The notes under the pieces: generated by a model | Told to the model about the DNA's origin: nothing | Databases searched by the model: none | The model's input: the letters and a program-made list of their open reading frames with translations, nothing else | In this document: one piece after another, positions 1 through 8,284 of the stretch | How the letters are laid out: each line of letters begins with the position of its first letter | Position numbering within the stretch: the stretch's first letter is position 1 | Position numbers and translations under genes: made by a program | NCBI GenBank assembly: GCA_902590395.1 | Contig: CACIWQ010000004.1 | Coordinates: forward strand, 24,376 to 88,375 | Origin: an uncultured Pelagibacteraceae bacterium | Lineage (GTDB): Bacteria > Pseudomonadota > Alphaproteobacteria > Pelagibacterales > Pelagibacteraceae | Direction: 5' to 3' | DNA length: 64,000 nt

Positions 1-1068
1 ATTATAGGTACCATCAGTTAAGTTGTGCCAACACTTAACTCTAAAAGATTTTAAACCAAATCCAAATAAAGGCTGGTCTTTCCAAACCAATACAGCATTA
101 CTAAAAATATAATAATGTCCACTGCCTCGCAGAAGCGAAAGTTTCTTTTTGCTTCTTGTTTTTTCTGACTGTTCCAACTCCTCTTGTTGTTGCTCTATTA
201 CTTTCTTGCTTATTTCTTCGCGTTCTATAAAATTAAACCTGACATTATCGTAAAAACTTCTGTAACTTTTTTTAATATGAGCATCATTTTGAGCAATAAC
301 AAAAGACACACCCACAAATCCAATCATTCCCAAAATCATCGCAATTCTTAAATTTTTTATAAACAAAAATGTTAGACCACATCCAAACAAGAACAACAAA
401 GTAGACATTCTATTACCCGCTAATAGCATAGCAACTGCATGAACTATTATTACCAAGATCAATAAAGGGTTTTTATATTTTTTATTTTCAAAAATAATTA
501 AGAGTGAAAAAAAGGAAAAAAATGAAAATCTCTGTAAATATCCACCTGCAATAGTTTCCTCTCCAAATGGACCAGAATTTCTATTTCCAACACTTTTGAA
601 TCCGAACAAGTCAGTCCCGGTTATGTATTGTAATATGATGTCTAGGCTTACAAAAGTTGTAAAACACAGAGTAAATAAAAATAATTTTTTTAAATTAATT
701 ATTTTATTTAAAAATAAAGTATCAACAATTAATATTAAAATTGGAAATCTAAATAAAAGAAAGGCTTTAAAAATTGGATTGTCCTCTAGTGAAGTTCCTT
801 CATATTTATGGAATAATCCGGGACTTTGATAAAGCAAAGGTTTAAGTAAAATAATGTTTTGATATTGAATCGCAGTTATCAAAAAGAAATATAAAAAAAA
901 GATAATTGCTATCCAAGAGGTAATTTTAAATCTTAAAGCTAATTTATCTTTTTTTATTAAAAATAAAGATAAAATTATAAAAAGTAATAAATGCGCACTT
1001 ACAACTAAATTTCCAAGTATAAATGTAACAGGAAAGATGTAGAATAAAATTTCGACTATTTTACGCAT
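1..1068 (-). CDS. O-antigen ligase/polymerase family membrane protein (partial, C-terminus beyond window)
   Basis: An open frame runs from an ATG at 1068 on the minus strand to the window edge without a stop (356 codons). The product is almost entirely hydrophobic helices. A G-E-E-T-I-A-G-G-Y segment, a later A-G-N-R-M motif and a large loop ending in W-H-N are typical of the WaaL/Wzy_C family, which joins or polymerises undecaprenyl-linked glycans on the periplasmic side of the inner membrane. A hydrophilic Q/E/K-rich stretch sits inside the big loop. It lies downstream of a transaldolase and another membrane protein on the same strand, so it probably belongs to a surface-polysaccharide block. 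Ligase versus polymerase cannot be decided here. Confidence 0.75.
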   Translation of the reverse strand, partial: MRKIVEILFYIFPVTFILGNLVVSAHLLLFIILSLFLIKKDKLALRFKITSWIAIIFFLYFFLITAIQYQNIILLKPLLYQSPGLFHKYEGTSLEDNPIFKAFLLFRFPILILIVDTLFLNKIINLKKLFLFTLCFTTFVSLDIILQYITGTDLFGFKSVGNRNSGPFGEETIAGGYLQRFSFFSFFSLLIIFENKKYKNPLLILVIIVHAVAMLLAGNRMSTLLFLFGCGLTFLFIKNLRIAMILGMIGFVGVSFVIAQNDAHIKKSYRSFYDNVRFNFIEREEISKKVIEQQQEELEQSEKTRSKKKLSLLRGSGHYYIFSNAVLVWKDQPLFGFGLKSFRVKCWHNLTDGTYN

Positions 1069-1095
1069 TTGTTATTATTTTAAAAATCTTTATTT

Positions 1096-1794
1096 TTATA
1101 TTTTAAAATTTGCTTTTTTACTATCTTTAAGGAACTTTTTAACGGTATCTAAGGACAAATCGTTTAACGATTTTCCAAACTTCGATATTTTTTCAATTAT
1201 GGCGGGTGGCATAGTTATTATTGAACATCCACAATTTTTTGCTTGTATATAATTATAAGGCTCTCTTGTGCTGGCCCAAAGTATTTCTATATTATTTCTT
1301 TTTTTGGTTAATCTCACACTTTTCCTAATTATCGGCAAGGGGTCTTTACCCGCATCACCCATTCTTCCTGAGAAAATTGAAATTATCACTTTAGTCTTTT
1401 TGTCTACGTTTTTAATTATTTTCCGAACTTGGGATACAGTATATACTGCAGTTATATTAAGTTTTACTCCATTGTTATTTAGTTTTCTAATTACCTTTCC
1501 TGTAAAAAGTCCCTTACTATTGATCACAGGTATTTTGACATAAATATTTCTTCCCCAGGAATTTATAATGTCAGCCTGTTTTTTCATTTGAAGAAATTCG
1601 TCAGCAAAAACTTCAAAGGAAATAGGTTTTGAAGCACATGAACTTAAAAGTTTTAACGAATATTTTTTGTAATTTTTTGCATTAGACAATCTCATTAAAC
1701 TCGGATTAGTTGTAAATCCTTTTACCAATGAATTTTTAGAATATTTTTTGATTGTTTTAAAATCCGCGCTATCACAAAAAATTTTTATGCTCAT
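1096..1794 (-). CDS. Transaldolase family protein (short, fructose-6-phosphate-aldolase-like)
   Basis: This 232-residue TIM-barrel protein has the short transaldolase/FSA layout. It opens with F-C-D-S-A-D, followed by the T-T-N-P-S-L motif. The Schiff-base lysine lies in Y-V-K-I-P-V, then come N-I-T-A-V-Y-T and a late S-I-F-S-G-R-M-x-D-A-G-K-D-P segment. Members move a three-carbon dihydroxyacetone unit between sugar phosphates in the cytoplasm. It sits between an O-antigen-ligase-like gene and a polytopic membrane protein, all on the minus strand, which hints at supplying an unusual sugar for surface glycans rather than central metabolism. The basic, lysine-rich composition matches its neighbours. 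The family call is firm; the substrate is inferred. Confidence 0.82.
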   Translation of the reverse strand: MSIKIFCDSADFKTIKKYSKNSLVKGFTTNPSLMRLSNAKNYKKYSLKLLSSCASKPISFEVFADEFLQMKKQADIINSWGRNIYVKIPVINSKGLFTGKVIRKLNNNGVKLNITAVYTVSQVRKIIKNVDKKTKVIISIFSGRMGDAGKDPLPIIRKSVRLTKKRNNIEILWASTREPYNYIQAKNCGCSIITMPPAIIEKISKFGKSLNDLSLDTVKKFLKDSKKANFKI

Positions 1795-1813
1795 AATAAT
1801 TTAATAAATTAAT

Positions 1814-3133
1814 TTACTGTACTTGACAAGCGGCCTTCATGAAATATAAGGAACAAACGCTTCGATAATATACAGCCCCAATCAGCAAAAACAAATAGAA
1901 CAGGAAATATGAGTAAATATATTTTTTGTTAATTATTTTGATTTCATCAATAAAATTAAAATAACAAAATATAAGTAAGAAAAATAAAGGATCGACATAC
2001 TGTTGATACACTATGTATGTCCACATAAAACCTAAACCATAAACAAGAAAAAAGACGTAATTTTTTATAGTTTTTTTAAATAAAATTAGCACCAGGAAAA
2101 GAAAAAATAAATTAAAGATATAATAAGTAGTTAAAATTAAATTCCAATTAATATCCAGTTTATCATTAGCCAAACTTAGAAATTTGAACACAATTCCAAC
2201 TCCATTAAATTTCGGTTCATTTGGCAATGCAAAAAATAATGTTATGGCTAAAAATAAGAAAATAACTAAATCAATTATTTTTAAGTTTTTGAATAAACTT
2301 ATAAATTTTTTTTCTATTATTAGGACAACAAAGATTGGTAAGAGGTATATTCCTATTATAGAAAAAAAATAATTTATACCGCTTGGCGAGAAAATTAATC
2401 TAAATTGAGTATCAATTGGTACGAGGCCTCCCCAGATATAAAATAGGTAAAAAGCAGGTACGGCACATAATGTACAAATAACACTATATTTAATAAAAAA
2501 TTTTAAATTATTTTCTAAGATCAGCGTTAAATAAATAAATAGTGATAAAAAAATATACTTTTGATCCGAATAAAAACTTAATGAACTTAAAATTATGGTT
2601 AATGTAGCAAAAAAATAATATTTTTTTAGATTAATTTCACAACTTAGTTTTGAGAGATAATTAAAAGATATTAGTGATAAAAGCAGAAAGAAAATAGCCA
2701 GTCCTTCTTGGTCTGCCCAGAAAGACATAGTTCTAAAATATGGGCTCAACATTAATATAGACGATAAAAAAATTAAAATACCTACATTTTCATTATTAAA
2801 TTTTTTCTTAAGGAACATAAAAAAAAGAATAGGTATTGTTATTGCAAAGGCAAAATAACTTCTTCTAAATTCTTCTATATCTGTCGTAAATGGATTAAAT
2901 TTATTTAAAATTAAGTAAAGTGGTGTACGACCCGATCTAAACTCTAAGTCAGTTAGTGCGGACGAAAGTTTAGAATTTTTAAATAAATTTATATTTCCCC
3001 ACTCGTGCTCATAAAAATCAATTTTTCCTCCGCCTGCAGAATTTTCATCTAAATAAAAACCAAAAAAATATGTAAATATAATTACCAGGGATATGAAAAG
3101 ATAAATTAAATTATAATTGGATTCGTGTTTCAT
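1814..3133 (-). CDS. Polytopic membrane protein, GT-C glycosyltransferase-like
   Basis: The 439 residues form about ten or more hydrophobic helices rich in F, L, I and Y. After the first helix there is an extracytoplasmic loop with acidic residues (D-E-N near residue 30, then E-H-E-W), followed by R-T-P-L-Y. Acidic residues in the first periplasmic loop are typical of GT-C enzymes that use polyprenyl-phosphate sugars. I see no family-defining motif, so function is inferred from topology and from the neighbouring O-antigen ligase and transaldolase. A role as a polysaccharide polymerase or flippase accessory protein is also possible. The ATG at 3133 lies 27 bases after the pntB stop on the same strand, but the proteins look unrelated. 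Confidence 0.55.
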   Translation of the reverse strand: MKHESNYNLIYLFISLVIIFTYFFGFYLDENSAGGGKIDFYEHEWGNINLFKNSKLSSALTDLEFRSGRTPLYLILNKFNPFTTDIEEFRRSYFAFAITIPILFFMFLKKKFNNENVGILIFLSSILMLSPYFRTMSFWADQEGLAIFFLLLSLISFNYLSKLSCEINLKKYYFFATLTIILSSLSFYSDQKYIFLSLFIYLTLILENNLKFFIKYSVICTLCAVPAFYLFYIWGGLVPIDTQFRLIFSPSGINYFFSIIGIYLLPIFVVLIIEKKFISLFKNLKIIDLVIFLFLAITLFFALPNEPKFNGVGIVFKFLSLANDKLDINWNLILTTYYIFNLFFLFLVLILFKKTIKNYVFFLVYGLGFMWTYIVYQQYVDPLFFLLIFCYFNFIDEIKIINKKYIYSYFLFYLFLLIGAVYYRSVCSLYFMKAACQVQ

Positions 3134-3160
3134 TTACAAAAGTTTTATTAAGATAAATAT

Positions 3161-4555
3161 TTAACCTAAATTTTTCACTATTTCTTCAGTCATTTTTTTT
3201 GCATCAGCGAATAGCATTAAGGTATTATCTCTATAAAATAATTCATTATCAATCCCAGCATAACCAGGAGACAAGCTTCTTTTGACAAAAAGAACTGATT
3301 TTGATTTTTCAACATCTAATATAGGCATTCCGTAAATTGGGCTTTTAGGATCTGTCTTAGCAACAGGATTTGTTACGTCATTTGCTCCAATTACAAATGC
3401 AACGTCTGTATTAGCAAAATCATTATTTATGTTTTCTTGTTCAAAAACTTCGTCATAAGGAACGTTTGCTTCAGCTAATAAAACATTCATATGACCTGGC
3501 ATTCTTCCTGCTACTGGATGAACAGCATAGGAAACTTTTACTCCATTTTTTTTTAAGTTATCTGCCATTTCTCTTACCACATGCTGAGCTTGAGCAACGG
3601 CCATTCCATAACCTGGAACAATTATTACCGATGAAGCATTTTTCATTAAAAATGCGGCGTCTTCTGCATTTCCGCTCTTGACTGGTTTTTTATTTTGATT
3701 CTTATCTATTGACGAATTTGTTGTTCCAAACCCACCTAGAATAACACTAACAAATGAACGATTCATTCCTTTACACATAATGTAAGATAAAATGGCTCCT
3801 GAAGAACCTACAAGCGCACCAGTAATTATTAATGCTGTATTTTCTAAAGTAAAACCAATTCCTGCAGCAGCCCATCCTGAATAAGAATTAAGCATAGAAA
3901 TAACAACCGGCATATCCGCGCCTCCAATTGGTATAATTAATAAAAGCCCTAACAAAAAAGATATTTCAATTATTCTCCAAAAGATGCTGTCAGACTGTGT
4001 TCTACAAAGATAAAAAATTAATACTATAATTGATATACCGAGTAATAAATTAATATAATGCTGCCCCTTAAAGGTAATTGGTGAGCCTGACATTATTCCT
4101 CGTAGTTTTAAAAAAGCTATTATTGATCCTGAAAAAGTAATTGCACCTACAGCAGCGCCAATCGACATCTCAATTAAACTCGAAACTTTAATATCTCCTG
4201 GCGAACCAAGATTAAAAGCTAGTGGATTTAAAAAAGCTGATATTGCCACGAAAACCGCAGCAAGACCCACAAGACTATGAAAGCCAGCGACTAGTTCTGG
4301 CATTGCCGTCATTGGTATTTTATACGCTATGAAAGCTCCTATTGTTGCACCCACCAGCAAGAAAATTAACACGTAAATGAAACCAGTAGAAAAATTTCCT
4401 ATAGACAAAAAAGTTACAGTTATAGCAATTATCATTCCTAAAATTCCAAATAAATTTCCTCTTCTAGAAGTTTCTGGTGATGATAGTCCTCTTAAGGCTA
4501 AAACAAATAATATGCCAGAAATCAGATAAAATATTGCTAATAAATTTGCCGACAT
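3161..4555 (-). CDS. pntB: NAD(P) transhydrogenase subunit beta
   Basis: PntB carries the proton channel and the NADP(H) site of the membrane transhydrogenase, which uses the proton gradient to drive hydride transfer from NADH to NADP+. At 464 residues it is full length. The first ~265 residues hold around eight or nine hydrophobic helices. The C-terminal domain III begins with the G-Y-G-M-A-V-A-Q-A-Q nucleotide-binding motif, then H-P-V-A-G-R-M-P-G-H-M-N and V-I-G-A-N-D-V-T-N-P. It is the last gene of a three-gene operon, starting 2 bases after the pntA2 stop. Nothing suggests damage. For a streamlined heterotroph it would be a major NADPH source. Confidence 0.97.
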   Translation of the reverse strand: MSANLLAIFYLISGILFVLALRGLSSPETSRRGNLFGILGMIIAITVTFLSIGNFSTGFIYVLIFLLVGATIGAFIAYKIPMTAMPELVAGFHSLVGLAAVFVAISAFLNPLAFNLGSPGDIKVSSLIEMSIGAAVGAITFSGSIIAFLKLRGIMSGSPITFKGQHYINLLLGISIIVLIFYLCRTQSDSIFWRIIEISFLLGLLLIIPIGGADMPVVISMLNSYSGWAAAGIGFTLENTALIITGALVGSSGAILSYIMCKGMNRSFVSVILGGFGTTNSSIDKNQNKKPVKSGNAEDAAFLMKNASSVIIVPGYGMAVAQAQHVVREMADNLKKNGVKVSYAVHPVAGRMPGHMNVLLAEANVPYDEVFEQENINNDFANTDVAFVIGANDVTNPVAKTDPKSPIYGMPILDVEKSKSVLFVKRSLSPGYAGIDNELFYRDNTLMLFADAKKMTEEIVKNLG

Positions 4556-4557
4556 AT

Positions 4558-4866
4558 TTATTTATTTTTTTTCTTCTTTTTATACATTTGAAGCATCCTT
4601 TGTGTTACCAAGAAGCCTCCAAAAATATTTATCGCAGCTAAAAATATTGCCAGAAAGCCAAATATATTTGATGTATTAAAAATACTTTCTATATTACCTG
4701 ACAATCCAGCAATTATAGCTCCCACAATAATTACCGATGAAATTGCATTTGTCACAGACATCAAAGGAGTATGTAATGAAGGCGTAACACTCCAAACTAC
4801 ATAATAACCAATAAATATAGATAGTACAAAAATGCTCAATCTAAATATAAATGGATCTATTTCCAT
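4558..4866 (-). CDS. pntA2: NAD(P) transhydrogenase subunit alpha, membrane part
   Basis: This 102-residue protein has about three hydrophobic helices and a short lysine-rich C-terminus. It corresponds to the C-terminal membrane region of E. coli PntA. In many alphaproteobacteria the alpha subunit is split into a soluble NAD-binding polypeptide and this small membrane polypeptide. The motif H-T-P-L-M-S-V-T-N-A-I-S is characteristic. It is packed between pntA1 (2-base gap upstream) and pntB (2-base gap downstream), so the three are certainly cotranscribed and probably translated at matching levels. The symbol pntAB is also used for this subunit. Confidence 0.95.
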   Translation of the reverse strand: MEIDPFIFRLSIFVLSIFIGYYVVWSVTPSLHTPLMSVTNAISSVIIVGAIIAGLSGNIESIFNTSNIFGFLAIFLAAINIFGGFLVTQRMLQMYKKKKKNK

Positions 4867-4868
4867 AA

Positions 4869-5969
4869 TTACAACTCTTTATCGATTAATGTTTTTTTTA
4901 TAATTTCATCTTCTTCATTAATGTAAATATCTTTTTTATCTTTGCTATAAAGATTATTTACAAAATTAAATAAATTTTTTGCATATAAACTTGACGCAGT
5001 TGATGCTAAACTATTTAAAATATTTTTCGAACCCATTATTTTTACACCACTTACTACTTTTATTTTATCTGGCTCAGAAAAAGCTGAATTTCCACCTTGA
5101 GATACTGCTAAATCATATATTATAGAACCAGGCTTCATACTTTTTACCATTTCCTCAGAAATAATTCTTGGGGCCTGTTTGCCCGGAATCAAAGCAGTAC
5201 AAATAACTATATCGTTTTTTTTAATAGAATTTTTTAATAATTCTTCCTGTTTTTTTTTAAAATCTTTTCCTGCTTCTTTAGCGTAACCACTACTTGTTTC
5301 TAGATTTTCAGAGCCCTCAACCATTAAAAATTTGCCTCCTAAACTTTCTACTTGTTCTTTAACTGCTGTTCTAACATCTGTAGCAGATACTATAGCACCT
5401 AATCTTTTTGCGGTAGCAATAGCTTGGAGTCCAGCTACACCGGCTCCTATTATTAATACTTTTGCAGGCGTAATAGTTCCAGCAGCTGTCATCATCATAG
5501 GAATAGCTTTTTCAAATTCTTTAACAGATTCAATTACAGCCCTATAACCCGCTAAATTAGCTTGAGACGACAGAACATCCATAGATTGCGCTCTTGTAAT
5601 TCTAGGCAATAGGCTAAGTGAAAAAATTTTGATATTTTTTTTAATCAATTTATTAATAGATTCTTTGTCTAGCAAAGAGTCAAATTGCCCAATTAATATT
5701 GATTTTTCTTTAATTAAACTTATTTCATTAACACTAGGGCAGCTGACTCTTAAAATTATTTCAGATTTTTCTAAAATTTCTTTGGGGGAGCTGTAAAATT
5801 TTGCACCATTGTTTTCATAATCTTTATCATCAAAACCTAGATGTTTTCCGTAATTTTTTTCTAAATAAACGTTAAATTTTAGATTAATAATTTTTTTTGT
5901 GGTTTCCGGGGTAATAGCAATTCTTTTCTCTGTATTAATAGTTTCACTTACAGATCCAATACCTTTCAT
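4869..5969 (-). CDS. pntA1: NAD(P) transhydrogenase subunit alpha, NAD-binding part
   Basis: This 366-residue soluble domain I binds NAD(H) and works with PntA2 and PntB. It has the alanine-dehydrogenase/PNT fold: an N-terminal half with K-R-I-A-I-T-P-E, an R-I-T-R-A-Q-S-M-D loop, then the Rossmann motif G-A-G-V-A-G-L-Q-A near residue 175, and the mobile-loop region S-G-Y-A-K-E. The ATG at 5969 lies only 5 bases after the rpmJ stop on the same strand, so transcription from the rpmJ side may continue into pnt. The C-terminal tail is acidic and lysine-rich. It is intact and full length for a split-alpha arrangement. Confidence 0.96.
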   Translation of the reverse strand: MKGIGSVSETINTEKRIAITPETTKKIINLKFNVYLEKNYGKHLGFDDKDYENNGAKFYSSPKEILEKSEIILRVSCPSVNEISLIKEKSILIGQFDSLLDKESINKLIKKNIKIFSLSLLPRITRAQSMDVLSSQANLAGYRAVIESVKEFEKAIPMMMTAAGTITPAKVLIIGAGVAGLQAIATAKRLGAIVSATDVRTAVKEQVESLGGKFLMVEGSENLETSSGYAKEAGKDFKKKQEELLKNSIKKNDIVICTALIPGKQAPRIISEEMVKSMKPGSIIYDLAVSQGGNSAFSEPDKIKVVSGVKIMGSKNILNSLASTASSLYAKNLFNFVNNLYSKDKKDIYINEEDEIIKKTLIDKEL

Positions 5970-5974
5970 TATTT

Positions 5975-6100
5975 TTATCTTTGTCTTGCTTTATATTTTG
6001 GATTTTTTTTGTTAATTATATAGACACGTCCTCTTCTTCGAACAAGTTTCGAATTTAGATCTCTTTTCTTATGTGACTTCAGGGAACTTACTACTTTCAT
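5975..6100 (-). CDS. rpmJ: Ribosomal protein L36 (bL36, zinc-free form)
   Basis: A 41-codon minus-strand frame reads [13 protein letters not shown] and later [22 protein letters not shown]. This is the alphaproteobacterial form of the small 50S protein L36. It has no cysteine, so it lacks the zinc ribbon of the classical form. It is the smallest protein gene I can support in the window. It sits between the 5S rRNA gene (21 bases upstream) and pntA1 (5 bases downstream), all on the minus strand. Length and sequence are convincing despite the small size. Confidence 0.93.
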   Translation of the reverse strand: MKVVSSLKSHKKRDLNSKLVRRRGRVYIINKKNPKYKARQR

Positions 6101-6121
6101 AATATAAAAAATTTGTGTTTA

Positions 6122-6238
6122 GCCTGGCAACGTCCTACTCTCCCATGCCTTAAGACAAAGTACCATCGGCGCTGAAGGGCTTGACTTCCGAGTTCGGAAT
6201 GGGATCGGGTATTGCCCCTTCGCAATAATCACCAGGCA
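6122..6238 (-). rRNA. rrf: 5S ribosomal RNA (orphan)
   Basis: Read on the minus strand, about 117 bases begin with TGCCTGGTGA and end with its complement TTGCCAGGC, the closing helix of 5S rRNA. Conserved internal blocks CCCGATCCCATTCCGAACTCGGAAG and GGGAGAGTAGGACG are typical of bacterial 5S. No 16S or 23S sequence is present anywhere in the window. The only RNA upstream is tRNA-Val, and the gene beyond that belongs to the polysaccharide island. The gene is therefore unlinked from the rest of the rRNA operon within this range. Ends are accurate to a few bases. Confidence 0.95.
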
Positions 6239-6312
6239 GAATAGGGTATATATTTATTAAAGTTTTTTGTAAATAGTTAAATTGTTCAAATAATTACCAA
6301 AACTAATATTTT

Positions 6313-6387
6313 TGGTGGGTGCGATAAGAATTGAACTTATGACCTCTACGATGTCAACGTAGCGTTCTACCACTGAACTACGCACCC
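6313..6387 (-). tRNA. tRNA-Val (anticodon GAC)
   Basis: On the minus strand a cloverleaf can be folded. The acceptor stem is GGGTGCG paired with CGCACCC, followed by discriminator A and an encoded CCA. The anticodon stem is CTACG/CGTAG around loop TTGACAT, and the T arm contains the TTCAA core. The anticodon GAC reads GUC and GUU valine codons. It lies about 75 bases upstream of the 5S gene on the same strand and borders the surface-polysaccharide island on its other side. Confidence 0.94.
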
Positions 6388-6409
6388 AATTAAAATTCAC
6401 AAAGTAATT

Positions 6410-7468
6410 TTAAAATATCTTCTTTAGAAACATTCTATATAAGTAAATATATATTACTAAAAGTAATAAAAAATAATATCTACAAAATACACCATCATCC
6501 ATGAAAAAAATCCCGGGTATTATTAATAGTAAATAAATTAAATTTATGTAAATCGAAGACATATAATTAGAATTTAATTTTATTTTACTTTTTTTTAACA
6601 ATATATTGTAAATCAACATATGCAGGTGTTTATTGTCAGGTAAAAGTGGGTTTTTTTTAGTTACCAATAATTTTCTAAAAAAAGAAAAAAATACCTCAAA
6701 AAATATATAAAATAATAAAATACAAAAAAAGAATGGACTGATATAAGGATTTAGAATACTTGTTTTTATTGCTGAAATCGCAATTAATGTTCCTACAAGG
6801 TAAGCTCCACTGTCACCTAAAAAAATTTGCGCTTTAGGAAAATTAAACTTAAGAAAAATTAAAGTTAATAATCCGAAATAAAATAATGTATATGCAAAAT
6901 CACTATTGTTGTTAGTTAAATTAATTATAAATAGGACAGTAAAAATAATTAATGCGTGGATACCCAATAAACCATTAAATCCATCAATTAGATTCGATCC
7001 ATTGATAGTAAATAAAAAACATAAAACAATAAAAGATATAGACCAAAATTTTATTTGTAATAAATTATTTAAAAATTCTAAGCCAGTTTTTTCTATATAA
7101 AAATTATTTGATATTATTAGAGTTATAAGAAATATAAACATAAGCAAAAGCCTAATATTTGGCTTAATATTTATTTTTAAATCATCTACTAAACCAAGTA
7201 GAAAAAATAATATACAAAACGAAACATATTCCGGATAAAAAATATTTTCTGATAAAAACAAATATATAAAAGAAATAACCAATAAAACGAAAATTATTAG
7301 ACCTCCAATTCTATAAGTAGAATTTTCATGAAATGCTTGAGGTTTTTCAAATTGGTTGTCAATTAATTGATTTAATTTGATTTTTTTAAAAATTACTAAA
7401 ATATATTTGCTAAAAAAATAACTAAAAATTAATAATAAAACGGGAAATATGATTTTACTTGATTCCAT
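6410..7468 (-). CDS. Undecaprenyl-phosphate sugar-1-phosphate transferase (WecA/MraY family)
   Basis: This 352-residue polytopic protein starts glycan assembly by moving a sugar-1-phosphate, typically N-acetylhexosamine-1-P, from a UDP-sugar onto undecaprenyl phosphate at the inner membrane. Visible motifs are the L-D-D-L-K aspartates near residue 95, N-G-S-N-L-I-D-G-F-N-G near 157, F-L-G-D-S-G-A-Y-L-V-G near 217 and a late K-H-L-H-M loop. About ten hydrophobic helices fit the family. It overlaps the end of the upstream GT2 gene by 14 bases, so the two are translationally linked. MraY itself is unlikely because no division or cell-wall genes surround it. WecA-like or WbpL-like specificity cannot be told apart. 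Confidence 0.88.
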   Translation of the reverse strand: MESSKIIFPVLLLIFSYFFSKYILVIFKKIKLNQLIDNQFEKPQAFHENSTYRIGGLIIFVLLVISFIYLFLSENIFYPEYVSFCILFFLLGLVDDLKINIKPNIRLLLMFIFLITLIISNNFYIEKTGLEFLNNLLQIKFWSISFIVLCFLFTINGSNLIDGFNGLLGIHALIIFTVLFIINLTNNNSDFAYTLFYFGLLTLIFLKFNFPKAQIFLGDSGAYLVGTLIAISAIKTSILNPYISPFFFCILLFYIFFEVFFSFFRKLLVTKKNPLLPDNKHLHMLIYNILLKKSKIKLNSNYMSSIYINLIYLLLIIPGIFFMDDGVFCRYYFLLLLVIYIYLYRMFLKKIF

Positions 7469-8231
7469 ATTTTTTTATCGAATTTATTGCAATAAAAAGA
7501 ATCGAGATAACATTGTGGTAAAAATTCAATTTATTATAATGTTTATTAATATGCCAAAGCCAATAAATATTTTTTAATCTTTGGCTTGAACGAGATTTGC
7601 TCAAAACTCTGTAAGAAGCTAAATTTTCATCAAGCTTTTTTGCAACATTGTTATTTTTTAACAACTGACATTTAAACAAATAGTCTTCACACAGCTTAAT
7701 TTTTCGAAATTTATGGTTACCTAAAATAGATCTTGCAATTATCATGGTAGTGGTATTAATAGACGAATTTTTTATAAATGTATCATAATTAAAATGATCG
7801 CTAAGAAATGTTCTTCTTTTGGTTTTTCTTTTCCCATTTTTTTCGAAAAATGTCGTATAATCTGTATAAGTGAAACTTAAATTATTTTTTTCCATAAAAT
7901 CTATTTGTTTTTCTAATTTGTCGTCTGACCAACAATCATCAGAATCTATAAAGGATATATATTTTGATTTTGATATTCTCATTGCGTAATTTCTACAAAA
8001 TGACGGACCTTTGTTTTTATCTAATTTAATGATGGTTATCTTTTTCAAATTTGTTAATTTATCAATTATTTTACAGGAATCATCAGAAGAATGATCGTCT
8101 ACAATGTATAGATGCCAATTTTTGTATGTTTGATTAATTACAGAATTAATAGCCTCTTCCAAAAATTTATCCTTATTATAATTTGGTAAAATTATATCAA
8201 CACTAGGTTTTTCTCTAACAAATGTTTCCAT
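7455..8231 (-). CDS. Family 2 glycosyltransferase
   Basis: The 258-residue protein has a GT-A fold. It starts with V-D-I-I-L-P-N-Y-N-K, then Q-T-Y-K-N-W-x-L-Y-I-V-D-D-H-S-S-D-D-S, and the metal-binding F-I-D-S-D-D-C-W motif near residue 95. It would add one sugar from a nucleotide-sugar donor to a growing lipid-linked glycan on the cytoplasmic face. It is the first gene of a two-gene unit with the WecA-like transferase downstream (14-base overlap). Its start lies 53 bases from a divergently oriented gene, so the gap probably holds divergent promoters. The sugar and linkage are unknown. Confidence 0.87.
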   Translation of the reverse strand: METFVREKPSVDIILPNYNKDKFLEEAINSVINQTYKNWHLYIVDDHSSDDSCKIIDKLTNLKKITIIKLDKNKGPSFCRNYAMRISKSKYISFIDSDDCWSDDKLEKQIDFMEKNNLSFTYTDYTTFFEKNGKRKTKRRTFLSDHFNYDTFIKNSSINTTTMIIARSILGNHKFRKIKLCEDYLFKCQLLKNNNVAKKLDENLASYRVLSKSRSSQRLKNIYWLWHINKHYNKLNFYHNVISILFIAINSIKKYGIK

Positions 8232-8284
8232 TAATAAGTTGTTTTTTTATTATAAAATAAGTAATTTGTTTTTAAATTAAAAAA

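Noticed and set aside
596..829. Plus-strand 77-codon frame
   Set aside because: It lies inside the minus-strand O-antigen-ligase-like gene, and its product is low-complexity K/N/I-rich without recognisable pattern; it is a shadow frame.
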